From Crocodylus rhombifer (Eukaryota > Chordata > Crocodylia > Crocodylidae), in assembly GCA_038503035.1 (NCBI GenBank), contig JAVSML010020824.1, positions 60,599 to 124,598 on the forward strand: DNA of 64,000 nucleotides, read 5' to 3'. The position numbers were made by a program, and so were the translations under genes. The notes under the pieces were generated by a model. That model had not been told where the DNA came from. It did no database searches and saw nothing but the letters and a program-made list of their open reading frames with translations. Shown in pieces: positions 37,686 through 49,085 of this stretch (position 1 is its first letter; the number at the start of each line of letters is the position of its first letter).

Positions 37686-38088
37686 ACAGAACAACTGCCT
37701 AGAAATTTCTTTAATATGCATGGATTTGTTTCCTCTGCCCTATCAAACACCTCTATTGCAAGTGGTATAGTTGGAGATCCACAGTGTGGGACAGACAAGG
37801 TCTGCATGTAATATTTTTCTGAGACTAACAGATTTCAGTGTGTAAATCTTCAGTTAATATTGCTCCATTCAGCCTTAATATTCCTCAGTGCTTTCTATTT
37901 TACCTAAGAAGTGGGAAAAATTGCATTTAGGGGAGAAGACTAATTGCAATAAAAGAATTCTTCTGGCTCCTCTGCTAAAACTAAGGTCAGAATCACTTCG
38001 CCTTTGAGGCGTGAATAATAAGAGAGTTCCACAAAATAAATCTTTCAGAGTTTGGTCAGCTTTTTCCCTTCCTGTGGGTTTTTTGTGC

Positions 38089-38112
38089 TTTTTTTTTTTT
38101 TTTTTTTTTTTT
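38089..38112 (+). repeat. Poly-T run (24 T)
   Basis: Uninterrupted T homopolymer. It is not next to a recognisable retrotransposon tail. Confidence 0.95.
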
Positions 38113-38226
38113 CCTGCTGGCTTATATACCAGTAGTTGGGTCACCCAAGTGCCTGGGACTGGCAGAAATGTGTATGTGTCACTGCACTTTTTCTCTTTTT
38201 AGAAAGTTGTTAGCTATGTATAATGA

Positions 38227-38494
38227 TAGAGTGACCATAATACTTTTATGGAAATCTGGGACCTGACCCTTTACCACCCACCCCCTGGTAGATCCATGCC
38301 CCAGGCAGGAGAAGCAGTGCCCAGCTCACTCCTTGCCTCCAGCTGCTGCTTAGGAGGAGCTAGGCTGGGCAATGCAGGTGGGGTGGTGCCAATCTAGGAC
38401 TTTTGTTTTCATTTTCACCAACCAGCTGGGCCACCAGGATGGCCTACAATATCCAGGACCCTCCCAGTTAAAACTGGGATGTATGGTCACCCTA
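38227..38494 (+). mobile_element. hAT-like MITE, family 'TAGRGTGACCATA', copy 1
   Basis: Ends TAGAGTGACCATA and TATGGTCACCCTA are inverted repeats. The flanks TATAATGA (38219-38226) and CATAATGA (38495-38502) form an 8-bp target duplication with one mismatch. The 268-bp body matches the copy at 55043-55299 throughout (shared ATGGAAATCTGGGACC, CCAGGCAGGAG, GGTGGGGTGG). Confidence 0.88.
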
Positions 38495-38732
38495 CATAAT
38501 GAGCCTCTGCTCACTTTTGTGCCAGCTGTGTTCTGTCCCTGCCAGCTCTGAGATGTTTTTTTTTTGTTGTGATTCACATAGAAGTTGCCTTAATAAATTT
38601 ACAGATAATATCAAAGATTGACCCTAGCAAATGAATCCATATCAAAACCATTTCATTGTGTATAAGCAAGCGTGTGTATTTCATGCAGACCCAGGGGTTC
38701 ATGGTGATCTTTTTAAATTTAACCATTTAGGT

Positions 38733-39072
38733 TGGTGTTACCCAATTCACCTAGCCCTAGGAGCTGGTCTGTGAGCCGGATCTGGACGATGGAGCCGTGT
38801 CATCTGGCCCGTGGGGCTGAAATTTGGCAGTGGCAGCAGTAAATGCTGTAGTTCCTTGAGGCACACAGCCACCACACCTCCCACCATCAAATAGTCTGCC
38901 CCATAAACAGTACCACCGGCCAGATGACAGCTCTGTGCTCTGACTCCAGCTTGTGAGGTCCCCCTTTAATACTGCCACTGTTCTCCATGCCGCCATATTT
39001 CCAGAACCTTGGGAAGACCCATGGGCTTTGTGGGCTGGATCTGACCAGCAGGCTGTATTTTGGTGATCCCTG
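38733..39072. mobile_element. hAT-like MITE with near-perfect target duplication
   Basis: The right end on the minus strand is CAGGGATCACCAAAATACAG; the left end is TGGTGTTACCCAA. Flanks ATTTAGGT (38725-38732) and ACTTAGGT (39073-39080) match at 7 of 8 positions. It contains CCGGATCTGGACG and GGCTGGATCTGACC subterminal repeats typical of this class. Confidence 0.75.
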
Positions 39073-39894
39073 ACTTAGGTGAACATCAGTACAAACAAAA
39101 ATACATCATACTTAACAAGAAACAGGAAATAAAAATACCACTTGTGTGCAATACAGTTGAGTTAAGGTTGCGAGAGAAAGCATGACTTCTTAAACTTCTT
39201 CTGTCTGAGTACTTGGATTCTCTGCTTCTATAATGTATTAACACCAATTACTACATAGCATTTCCCTGCTTTTCTGAAAAGAAAAAAAGTGACAGGAAGG
39301 ATGGGAAAGTTCTGTGGATATTTAAATTACTTTATTCAGAGCAACACTGCAGACCTGGAAAGCTAACAAATGGGCAATTCATCAAGAGATTCTTATTCAA
39401 TACGTCCTTCAAAAATACCCACCAAAAGAAAACAAGATGTTCTAATACACTTGAGCAAAATTGGTAACTTTGGCAAAATTGGCAAAAAGCATCATTTTAA
39501 AAGCATTCTTTTCCCACTTGAACTGGTTGGTTTCTCCCCACCCTCTTCTCCAATCTCACTGAGGGAAACAAACATCTGGGACTTCTGTGTGTGTGCTCCA
39601 TTGTATGAGCCACCAGTTCTGATCAGGATATATGCACAGTGGGTGTTTGAATTTTCACATATTTCAAAGATGACTAGGTGGATTTTGCTCCTAAGTTTTT
39701 AAAAAAAAAAATCAATGTCAGGCTGGGGCCAAGAACAGAAATACTCATCCCAGATGGTTTTGTTTGAGAAAATTAAGAGAAGGGGGAATTAGGTTAGAGG
39801 ATGGTATTCTACCAACTAATGGTGTTCAGAAATAAGGCTGGCATTCTATAGCCACATGCCAGCACAGAGCCGGCAAACTGAAATTGCTTTCACC

Positions 39895-39972
39895 ATTTCT
39901 TTGCTAAGCTATTAGATCTTAGGCTCTTATTAGATCTTATGCTCAGCTTTTATGCTAAGCTATTAGATATAT
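39895..39972 (+). repeat. Short local tandem duplications (GCTAAGCTATTAGAT)
   Basis: GCTAAGCTATTAGAT occurs at about 39903 and 39953, with TTATTAGATCTTATGCT between them, indicating small slippage duplications. Confidence 0.8.
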
Positions 39973-42900
39973 AAGAATATATGCCTTTCTGCAGATATTC
40001 CTGCTAAATTCCCATCACCCAAATTTGTACAGTAAAGCTCCAGCTTTAAAATATTTCAGTAATGTATACAGCAGATTATTAACCTTCCAAAAACTAGCAT
40101 TTATGGGCTCGTTAGATAGTGTTGCTTTTTGTCTCACTACCAAGTGCATCTATTCTTAAAATTAACTACTGCTTTAGATTTGTAGATGGGATTTTACAAT
40201 TTAGCAATCTGTAGCTGAAATAATGAATTAACTGCCATAAAATACTAGACTGACTACAGACCAGCATGTAACTTGGACTCAGCGTTCACCAGCTGCACCT
40301 CATCTTGCTAATCTCTAGGCTTTTTTTTTTTTTTTTTTTTTTAAGCAGAGGCATTTAAGAGTTAAGTTACACAACTCGCTTTTTATTTTTAAAGTGAGTG
40401 GATTCCTTGTTGCGTTGTTGAGAGTGATAAATTGATACCACATGTTGCTTCCAGACAAAAAAGTCTCTGTATTCCAGGGGAAGCACTTGCAGCTGGTGTC
40501 TGAGTTAATGGATGGGCTTCGCAAGGTAAACACAGTTTGGAAGAATCTGAAACAAACCCAGGGTAGGAGGGGCTGGGATATTCTTGCATTTTTAAAGACT
40601 TAGGGGTCTGCCAGCGTTGCTTGACCCTGATGGAACATTCAAGTACTTTTTAATTGTGAGCTTTTATGAAAAAGAGAAATAAAGCATCTATGTTAAATCT
40701 AGTCCATAAGGTCTTAGTGGTGACAAAATGCTTTGCTGTGTCAACTGACCAGTTTGTAATCCTGTCCGAATGTTGAAAGAAATGGGTATCAGGATACGAT
40801 AGACATATTTGTTCTCTTGAGCACGATTTGGCTGATTCTCTCAAGGGCAACTACCTAAATTCCATGCAGTGGGTAAATCCTTGCCTACTGGACATGAAGT
40901 TCACTGCTCTGGAGTCTATAAAAAGTATTGTCCCTATCAGTGATGATGATCTGTTCTCTGATTATTTACCAGTAAACAGATGTATGTTAATGGACTGTTG
41001 TCTGGCACACAAGTGTTGGGTCCTTTTCACACACACATGAGACTGTATAAGGAAATTGAAGGTGCAAATGTGCAAGGAAAGCAAGCAAGTATGTGGTGAA
41101 GGATCCAGAAGAAAGTGATTGGCCTCCTAACCCCTGCTCCTCTAACTCCCACAAGACAAATGTCAGGCCCCAAGCATTTCTTCCTGTGGTCTACCTCCAT
41201 CAGACTTCTCTTGCCAGGAGTGGTCTGTGATAGGTCTTTTCCAGGATTCTTTACCCTTATGCTACCACAAGTCACATTGCACGTGTTCCCCAATACCAAG
41301 TTACAAAAGCACCATTGTCATAGCTTTAAAGCTCCTCCTTGTATTTAGGTCTGGACAAATTTGTTACATGTCTTAATGGCCTAATTCTACCCCTAGTGAA
41401 GTCAAAGGCAAAACTCCCACTAATTCAAATGTGAGCAGTTTCCTGTTGTATTTTTGTGTTTTCTTGAGTTTTTGTTTTTCCTTTGTGGTTTGTCACAGTA
41501 GTAGTATGCATCTTTAATGCAGATCCTGGTGGGTGAAAATTTTCCAGATTTTTTTACATTTTTAATCTAGTTACATAACTACATAAACCATGTCTCAAAT
41601 GGGGTTGCTTCTGCTTAGTTTACAATCTGATATCCTAGTCCCAGCAGCCTACTGTGTGAATAGTCAGTCCTGTTGTATGTCAGTGGCAAGATAGGGCTTT
41701 AGTTGACTTGGACAGATACAATAGATGTAACAGTGCTTCCAGCACAGGGGAGCAAAAAAACATTATTGGGGAAGTTAATATGGGAAGGCTATACAAAAGC
41801 ATTGTATTTTAAGGAAATACTTGATGGGAGAGTGTGAATTGGGGCGAAAGAACTCTGGTGGCCAGTAAATATGCTAAAAGAAAACAATCTTTTTTACAGA
41901 AATCAGTGAAGAAAGGCTTTAGGTGGTGGGCAAAGGGCATTTTGTGTAACAGAAGATGGACACAAACTTTTCTATAAGCACCCATTTTTATTAAAAATGA
42001 TTGTTACATCCTTTCATTACATGTAATACACGATTCTGATTGGAAGATTACCACTCACTTCCATGCACAGAGCACCTTGTCCTGGAAGATGCTAGGCCTG
42101 TCAACTCTGTGTAGTCAGCGTAAGTTGAGGCACTGAGCACTTTGGATTTTTAGGGGAAAATATCTATGATAAGGTTACAGCTGGCAGAAATAAGTCTTTC
42201 TGCCAGCAGATGACCGGTTGCTTTTGTATTGAAAATCATTGGCTGTTGCCAATTTTGGGCAATTTATTTTTGTGTTTTAAGGTATACAGTCTGCCATTCT
42301 TTTATCAATGCCAGTTTTTCTTTGTTGGTTTCTGTAAAAAGACTGTTTTCTTTTGCATAAATATTTGCTAGCTTTGCATGTATAGATTGTGTGCCTAGTC
42401 TTAGTTGTGTTCTTGTTGCAGTGGCTTGTAATGATGCATAGCTCTTTCTTTTACTGTGTACAGCTAGACTTAGTCAAGCAAATGGACCCATGTCATAAAT
42501 GCTCTCCTGTGCAAAGCATCACTGAGGTCAACATGGCATGAGCACAAGAACTCACCCCCCTATGTCCAGTTCAGGATCAGAACCTCAGTAGGACATTTTG
42601 GTCTCCTTTAAAAAAACTCAATAACTTATTTAAAAGGTCTGTGAGGGTGACCCCAGGGTTTATGGGATGTGGTTAATACCTGTTAAAACAGATTCTTGCC
42701 AGACTCAAAATGTGACTAGAACCTCATTAATTTAATAATAAAAATTCATTCCTAACTAGCCTGAGGAACTGTTGCACTGAGAATCAAACCAAATTATCTT
42801 TTTTTTTTTAGTATTGTTCTTTGACAGTATTTGAGTTAATAACAGAGACACTGACACAAATTTCAGTGTAGTATAATTGTAAAGTCTTGTTTGCCATATT

Positions 42901-44933
42901 GTGCAGGGTTTGTTTTTTATTTCAAGACTGTTCCGAGATGTAATTGAATTTGATTTTTTTCTTTTCATTAGAAGACAGTCAAGAATGTGTCTGGGGCTCA
43001 TGCGTGCAAAGAAGTTAGGGGTGTTGTTCATAACTGAACCTGACCAAAACCACAGCAGTGGGGGGGGGGAGGGGGGGAAAGATTTATGCTTAAAGGAACA
43101 GAGAAAAAAAATCAGCTGGGCTGTATTTCTTCACACACCCAACATGTCTTCAGTTCATTTACGTCAAACATCCTTCTATGCTAATGGCATGAATGCCAAG
43201 ATGTTTATGAATAATTGTTGGTTGCAAGCGTTCCTTGTCCATTTGAAACTGGAATCCCTTAAGCACTTAGTAAATGGAAAACACTCATTGGGCTTGTTTG
43301 ATTACACTGAAATCCTGTTGACTTTCTGTTTTTAAAACATGCTGGTGGAACACATGTATTTGTATCTTCCACATAGATAAAGCTGACAGTTGCCAATATT
43401 TTAGGGAAAAAAAACTTCTGTGACTTTTTAAACTTGTTCCTATTTAACATACAGCATTAGTACAACTGTATTGCCAAGATAATATGGCATAGCTCCAAAA
43501 TTCTTTAGCTTACAGATAGAAACAAAAAGCCTAGAAAACCTTTTGCAGACAAATGCTTCTTCCTAGTCCTTTTTTTTTAAGCTGTAGTCCCAGATCTCAG
43601 TCTTATTTACACCCATGTGAATTTAGAGCAGTTTTACAAATGTTACCAGGGACTGGTTGTTTTCTGTTCATCTTAGATTTTTTTTGTACTGGCATTGATC
43701 ACCATAGCGTGAGTTCACACAGTTTTTTGAGAACATGTGCACCTTGTCCAGTGGCGCATAGTCAGAGTTCTGTTTTTTATTCCCCGTGGACAGTTACCTT
43801 TGGCATCTGACTAGATTTTGGCTTTACTTGACTTTTTAAGGGGACAGTCCTGCTGTTCTAATGATTTTATAGTGGACGAATACCCAACAATTTAAGGAGA
43901 TCGGGGAGATGTTGTGGGTGTCAAAGCAACAGAGCAGGTACAGTGCTGACATAATTCAGATGCCACCAACAGAATGAAATGGTATACTCCACCTCCAGGG
44001 TGCAGCTTCTGTGGGAGGACCAGGGGTAGCAATTGCCATCTGCACAGGAGTCTTATAAAGCATATATAATGTTGCATTGCAGTGAAGAATACAGACGCTC
44101 TCACATATGCTGCAGTGAAAGGCCCAGCCTTATGACCTGTTTTAGCTAAGTGGTTGCAGTCCTTATTTCAAGGGAGTCAGGACAGTAGTTACGCTTCTGC
44201 CACACATGGATTAAGTGAGCAGTAACTGGCCAATACCCCCACCACACATACATTCTTCCCCCTCTGCAGCAGGGAAGGCAGAGAAGTGGCATTGAGTGGA
44301 GGAACAACTGGAGGGTTGCTGCTGTGATGAGGGACATGTCAGCCCCCTTTTTTGCTGCCAGTAGGCATAGTGAGCCACCAAAAAAACACCAGTTGTCAGT
44401 GGCAAAAAGCAGACATCTCCTCCTGTATAGCAGTGAGTCTCCATCCAATCCTCCACTACACGCTGCAGCTACTTTTCTGCCTTCCTTGCTTCTGGAGCCA
44501 GAGAGAGAGCAGGGAAGGTGCAGAGTATGTGTGTGCACATATGGAGAAATGGGATATGGGAGGGAAGGTTATTCCACAGCTCCATTCTGGTGTCCCTTTC
44601 TTCCTTTGGCAGTACCTGGGACTTGTGCCCTACTTATCCACCCGTCGTTATACTACTGGACTCCAGGGTGTTTTATTTGGTCAACAGGAAGAAAAAGTGC
44701 CAGTCCACCAGCCGTCAATGGCTGGGACGTGGGGTTCTGTGTTTTTATTTTTCTTCTTGCAGTTGAATGATTTAAGGGGAGCTTACTACCACATTTGAGA
44801 GCTAAAATCTGGGCAGTTTGCATCCCCTGCCTGACCAGTTTAAAGCATTAGAGTGGCTCAGGGTTTTTATCTGTTCCTCGGGCTTCATTTACTGTTTTTT
44901 TGCATGGTGGAGAGTAGACTAGCAGAGGGCGTG
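39973..44933. other. FOXO3: Intronic DNA upstream of the FOXO3 exon
   Basis: Mostly unique sequence; a poly-T run at 40321-40342 and a G-rich run at 43061-43078. Around 41380-41436, CCTAATTCTACCCCTAGTG and GTCAAAGGCAAAACTCCCACT recall an ancient amniote LINE tail. No exon is recognisable apart from FOXO3 downstream. Overlapping open frames near 44324-44798 have no domain I know. Confidence 0.5.
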
Positions 44934-44972
44934 GTGCCTGTCTTGATCGCTTGTTTCATTCTTTTTGTACAG
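44934..44972 (+). other. FOXO3: Splice acceptor of the FOXO3 coding exon
   Basis: A T-rich tract (cgcttgtttcattctttttg) is followed by TACAG, with the AG at 44971-44972. The next base starts the AAC codon of NSIRHN, matching the known FOXO intron position inside the forkhead domain. This decides the exon start against the longer open frame that runs back to 44853, whose first 40 residues are hydrophobic and unlike any FOXO. Confidence 0.93.
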
Positions 44973-46376
44973 AACTCAATCCGGCATAACCTATCACTTC
45001 ATAGTCGATTCATCAGGGTGCAGAATGAAGGAACCGGGAAAAGCTCTTGGTGGATGATCAACCCAGATGGTGGGAAAGGAGGGAAGGCCCCAAGGAGACG
45101 TGCTGTTTCTATGGACAATAGCAACAAGTACACTAAGAGCAGGGGACGAGCCGCTAAGAAGAAGGCAACTCAACAAGCTGCACAAGAAGTGAGTGATGAC
45201 AGCCCTTCTCAGCTTTCCAAGTGGCCAGGGAGCCCAACATCCCGTAGCAGCGATGAGTTGGATGCCTGGACAGATTTCCGATCTCGTACAAATTCAAATG
45301 CTAGTACAATAAGTGGCCGCTTGTCACCCATATTGGCAAGTACTGAACTGGATGATGTTCAGGATGATGATGCTCCACTTTCCCCAATGCTGTACAGTAG
45401 TCCATCGAGCTTGTCCCCATCAGTAAATAAGCCGTGTACTGTTGAGTTGCCTCGGCTAACGGATATGGCAGGCACAATGAACTTAAACGATGGACTGACG
45501 GATAATCTCATGGATGATCTTCTGGACAATATAACGCTCCCCTCTTCCCAGCAGTCACCTTCTGGGGGGCTGATGCAAAGAAGCTCCAGTTTTCCATATG
45601 GCTCCAAAGGTTCGGGTCTTGGTTCTCCATCCAGTAGTTTCAACAATGCTGTGTTTGGACCATCCTCTCTGAATTCCCTCCGCCAGTCTCCCATGCAAAC
45701 TATACAAGAGAACAAGCAAGCTACCTTTTCCTCCATTTCTCATTACAACAACCAGACACTTCAGGACCTGCTGGCATCTGATTCACCTAGTCACAGTGAT
45801 GTCATGATGACACAGTCAGATCCGCTCATGTCACAAGCCAGCACTGCTGTGTCTGCCCAAAACTCACGCAGGAATATAATGCTTCGTAATGACCCAATGA
45901 TGTCATTTGCTGCTCAGTCCAGCCAGGGAAGTTTGGTCAATCAGAACCTGCTCCACCACCAGCATCCATCTCCGAATTCTCCTCTTAGTGGCAGTCGTGC
46001 CTTGTCGAATTCAGTCAGTAACATGGGCTTAAATGACACGAACAGCTTGGGGTCAGCCAAACACCAGCAGCAGTCACCTGTCAATCAGTCTATGCAAACA
46101 CTTTCTGATTCACTCTCAGGCTCTTCTTTGTATTCTGCTGGTGTGAACCTTCCAGTCATGGGACATGATAAATTCCCAAGTGATTTGGACCTGGATATTT
46201 TCAATGGGAGCTTGGAATGTGACATGGACTCCATTATCCGCAGTGAGCTCATGGATGCAGACGGGTTGGATTTTAATTTTGATTCCCTCATCTCAGCTCA
46301 GAACGTTGTCACTCTAAATGTGGGGAACTTCACTGGTGCTAAACAGGCTTCATCACAGAGTTGGGTGCCTGGCTGA
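44973..46376 (+). CDS. FOXO3: FOXO3, second (last) coding exon: C-terminal part of forkhead box O3
   Basis: FOXO3 is a forkhead transcription factor acting in the nucleus downstream of PI3K/AKT, controlling stress resistance, apoptosis and metabolism. This exon encodes 467 residues and begins in phase 0 at NSIRHN, the DNA-recognition helix, which is where FOXO genes are split by an intron. Counting from exon residue 1: helix 3 and wing residues 1-30; the AKT site RRRAVS with Ser at residue 46 (codon 45108-45110, human Ser253); a basic nuclear-localisation stretch at 57-64; a second AKT site RSRTNS with Ser at 108 (human Ser315); a leucine-rich export-like segment [10 protein letters not shown] (45510-45539); and the acidic C-terminal transactivation segment ending in [13 protein letters not shown] residues, just before the TGA. 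Adding the ~207 residues expected from the missing exon gives about 674, against 673 in human. The reading frame is intact. FOXO1 and FOXO4 are excluded by the C-terminus. The in-frame ATG at 44853 is intronic. Confidence 0.97.
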   Translation, partial: NSIRHNLSLHSRFIRVQNEGTGKSSWWMINPDGGKGGKAPRRRAVSMDNSNKYTKSRGRAAKKKATQQAAQEVSDDSPSQLSKWPGSPTSRSSDELDAWTDFRSRTNSNASTISGRLSPILASTELDDVQDDDAPLSPMLYSSPSSLSPSVNKPCTVELPRLTDMAGTMNLNDGLTDNLMDDLLDNITLPSSQQSPSGGLMQRSSSFPYGSKGSGLGSPSSSFNNAVFGPSSLNSLRQSPMQTIQENKQATFSSISHYNNQTLQDLLASDSPSHSDVMMTQSDPLMSQASTAVSAQNSRRNIMLRNDPMMSFAAQSSQGSLVNQNLLHHQHPSPNSPLSGSRALSNSVSNMGLNDTNSLGSAKHQQQSPVNQSMQTLSDSLSGSSLYSAGVNLPVMGHDKFPSDLDLDIFNGSLECDMDSIIRSELMDADGLDFNFDSLISAQNVVTLNVGNFTGAKQASSQSWVPG

Positions 46377-46411
46377 AGGACTGCTGGGAACAGAGGAAAT
46401 GGGCAAAGCAG
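46377..46411 (+). other. FOXO3: FOXO3 3'UTR start and splice donor of a 3'UTR intron
   Basis: After the TGA, 35 nt end in GGGCAAAGCAG followed by GTCAGT (donor GT at 46412-46413), a good donor sequence. From memory, the human transcript carries the same GGGCAAAGCAG motif and then joins a separate, long 3'UTR exon. I did not find that downstream exon in the remaining 17.6 kb, so it probably lies beyond the window. The complete exon would be 44973-46411, 1439 nt. Confidence 0.8.
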
Positions 46412-46412
46412 G

Positions 46413-47162
46413 TCAGTACCTTGTAGAAGTAAAATACTAATCTCTTACTTTTTATTGGCAGTCATGCTGAGAAGTTGATAGTTCATATGCATTAATAGTG
46501 TTAATATGCTCTGCGGTGAACTTGGAGCCAATTTCTATTCCACCTATCAGGTATCTAAGAGGACTTAGTTGCCTAAATGAAACTCTATTCCACCCTGTTC
46601 AAGTCCTGAAAATCCATTAATGAATCTACTTTTATAATGAGTAATCATACCATTAAGATTTAGTCACAAAAAAAGTTGCAAGGGGGAAGACTCACCCACC
46701 TTATATATTCAGTGTTTTTGAGGAACTCAAGGCAGAATAGCATCACACTTAAGACTGCACTTAGGTACCTGTGCTCAGATTCCATGACCTCTATCGTTAC
46801 AGTCCAATCCTGTAGTCTTTCCTGCACATGTTTTCTTTTAATGTCATTAGGAGTTCTCCACAGAACACCAGCAGGCTTGGCCTGTCACACAATTTATTTT
46901 TAGATATTACCCTCTTCACGACTTTTTGACCTTTCTAGTTTTGTGGATTTCTCAGCATTACCTTTTTATAAGGAGGGTGAGATCTGTGTTTGTAAATCTT
47001 GCTCTGGCATCTGTGATCCTTCTTACTCCCCCATGTTGTTTGGGTTTTCACCGTGGCCCATCCATCCAGCTTCTGATACACCCATATTCACTGGATCATG
47101 GCATGTGTTCTCCCAAATTGCCCTATTTCCCTTTTTAATTTATTATAAGAAGAGGATAGGTA
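46413..47162. other. FOXO3: Intronic DNA between the FOXO3 donor and the antisense CR1
   Basis: Unique AT-rich sequence with no recognisable feature. No polyadenylation signal cluster that would suggest a short terminal exon was noticed. Confidence 0.5.
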
Positions 47163-49085
47163 TCCATAGTTTCATAGTAGTTTCATAGTAGGTGGGGTCA
47201 GAAGGGACCTGAGTAGATCATCAAGTCCAACCCCCTGCCATGGGCAGGAAAGAAAGCTGGGGTCAAATGACCCCAACTAGGTGATTATCTAGCCTCCTTT
47301 TGAAGACCCCCAGGGTAGGAGCAAGCACCACTTCCCTTGGAAGTTTGTTCCAGATCCTAACCACCCTGACTGTGAAGTAGTGCCTCCTAATATCTAGCAT
47401 GAATCTACTCTCAGTCAACTTATGGCCATTGTTCCTCATTACTCCTGGTAGTGCTTGGGGGAACAGCCTGCTGGTCCCCCTTGGCCAGTTGGTAGATGGT
47501 CACCAGATCCCCTTTCAGCCTTCTCTTGTAGAGACTGAACAGGTACAGGTCCCATAGCCTCTGCTTGTAGGGCCTGCCTTGCTGCCCCCTGATCACACGA
47601 GTGGCCCTCCTCTGGACCTTCTCGATGCTGTCCACATACCTCCTGAAGTGCGGTGCCCAGAACTGGATGCAGTACTCCAGCTGCGGCCTGACCAGTGTCG
47701 CATAGACAGGGAGGATCATCTCCTTGGACCTGCTCGTGTTGCATCTGTGGATTCATGACAAGGTGTGGTTAGCCTTCCTGACTGCATCCCCACACTGCCG
47801 GCGCATGTTCATTTTGGCATCAATAGTGACTCCAAGATCCTTTTTCTGCCTCTGTACTGCCGAGAAGGGAGTTCCCCAGCCTGTAGGTATGGTGCTGGTT
47901 ATTCCTCCCCAGGTGCAGTACCTTGCACTTGTCAGTATTGAATCCTATCCTGTTTTTATCCACCCACCCCAGTAACCTGTCTAGGTCTAGTTGCAGCCTG
48001 TCCTTCTCCACTGTGCGCACTTCTCCCATCTTAGTGTCGTCCACGAATTTAAACAAGGTGCTTTTCACCCCTTTGTCCAAGTTGTTGGTGAAGATGTTGA
48101 ACAGTGTGGGCCTGAGGACCGAGCCTTGGGGATCCCACTGCCCACATCCCTCCAGGTCGAAAAAGACCTGTCCGCTACCACTCTATGGGTGTGGCCCTCC
48201 AGCCAATTTGTGACCCATCTGACTGTAGGCATCGACACCACAGTTGCGTAATTTCTTAATGAGAATGGGGTGAGAGATGGTGTTGAAGGCCTCCTAAAGT
48301 CCAGAAAGACTATGTCCACTGCGACACCTGCGTCCAAGGATTTTGTGACCTGGTCATAGAAGGCCACTACATTGGTCTGACAGGACCTGCCTCGAATGAA
48401 CCCATGTTGATTGCCCCTAAGCATGATCTCCCCTGCTGGTCCCTCACAGAAGTGCTCCTGGATAATTTTCTCAAAGAGCTTCCCGAGGACCAAGGTAAGA
48501 CTAACACTAGTTTCCTGGATCCCCCTTCCTCCCTTTTTTGAAAATGGGGGCCACATTGGCCCTTTTCCAGTCCTCATGAAGCCATATCAGGCATCTCACA
48601 ATGACCTCTGCTAATTCCCTCAGCACTCTGGGGTGGAGATCATCAGGACCTGCTGACTTGAACACGTCTAGACCCACCAGAAGTTCCCCGACTAGGTCCT
48701 CACTGACCCTGGGCCTGGCAGCGCTGCCCCTGGGTCCATCAAGGATCCCAGTGAGCGGGATGCCCCGGTCCCTGCTGAGAAAGATGGAGGCAAAGAAATT
48801 GTTAAAGAAGTTAGCTTTGTCATCTGGTGTGACCACCACCTTTCCTAGCATATCCTGCAGAGGCCCTCCGTTACCCAGTACCTTCTTTTTACCCCCTATG
48901 TATTTAAAAAAAGGACTTCTTGTTATCCTTGATCCGTGTCGCTAGTCCCAGTTCCATCTCCGCCTTAGCCTTCCTAACAGCTTCCCTACAATCTCGAGCA
49001 ATGGAGGTATAATCCTCCATTAGAGAGGCAATGGCCCCTGTCTTCCATTGGGTGTACACCTCCTTTTTAGCTTTGATTTATCCAA
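47163..49085 (-). mobile_element. CR1 LINE, 5'-truncated, antisense to FOXO3
   Basis: On the minus strand it runs from about 49085 (AAGGAGGTGTACACCCAATG) through ORF2 to the CR1 3' end GATCTACTCAGGTCCCTTCT and two CTATGAAACTA tail units at 47163-47190. It is longer than, and the same subfamily as, the sense copy at 29485-30900, judged by shared 3' tail and shared protein motifs. It was truncated at the 5' end within ORF2. Confidence 0.94.
47420..48851 (-). pseudogene. CR1 ORF2 reverse-transcriptase remnant, frameshifted
   Basis: Four open frames in succession on the minus strand (48507-48851, 48065-48577, 47820-48080, 47420-47719) cover CR1 ORF2. They carry DDKANFFNNFFASIF and SAGPDDLHPRVLREL upstream, RGNQHGFIRGRSCQTN, FVDDTKM (catalytic box with FVDD in place of F/YADD), NTDKCKVLHLGRN, and LVRPQLEYCIQFWAPHF. 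The LDFRRP segment loses frame where LDFKKAFD is expected. It is not functional. Confidence 0.9.

Larger units (their letters stand above)
1..44972 (+). other. FOXO3: FOXO3 large intron (3' part), interrupting the forkhead domain
   Basis: No other host coding exon is recognisable upstream of the FOXO3 exon. Open frames here are short, lack homology I recognise, or belong to retrotransposons. In mammals the corresponding intron is roughly 100 kb, so a 45-kb piece without exons fits. Individual repeats and candidate regulatory stretches inside it are listed separately. Confidence 0.85.

Noticed and set aside
44324..44798. Two overlapping 148-codon frames just upstream of the FOXO3 exon
   Set aside because: They overlap each other in different frames, lack recognisable domains and have no splice context I can support.
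44853..44972. In-frame ATG and 40 hydrophobic residues before the FOXO3 exon, which could look like a signal peptide
   Set aside because: A strong polypyrimidine tract and AG end exactly at the conserved FOXO exon boundary, so this stretch is intron.
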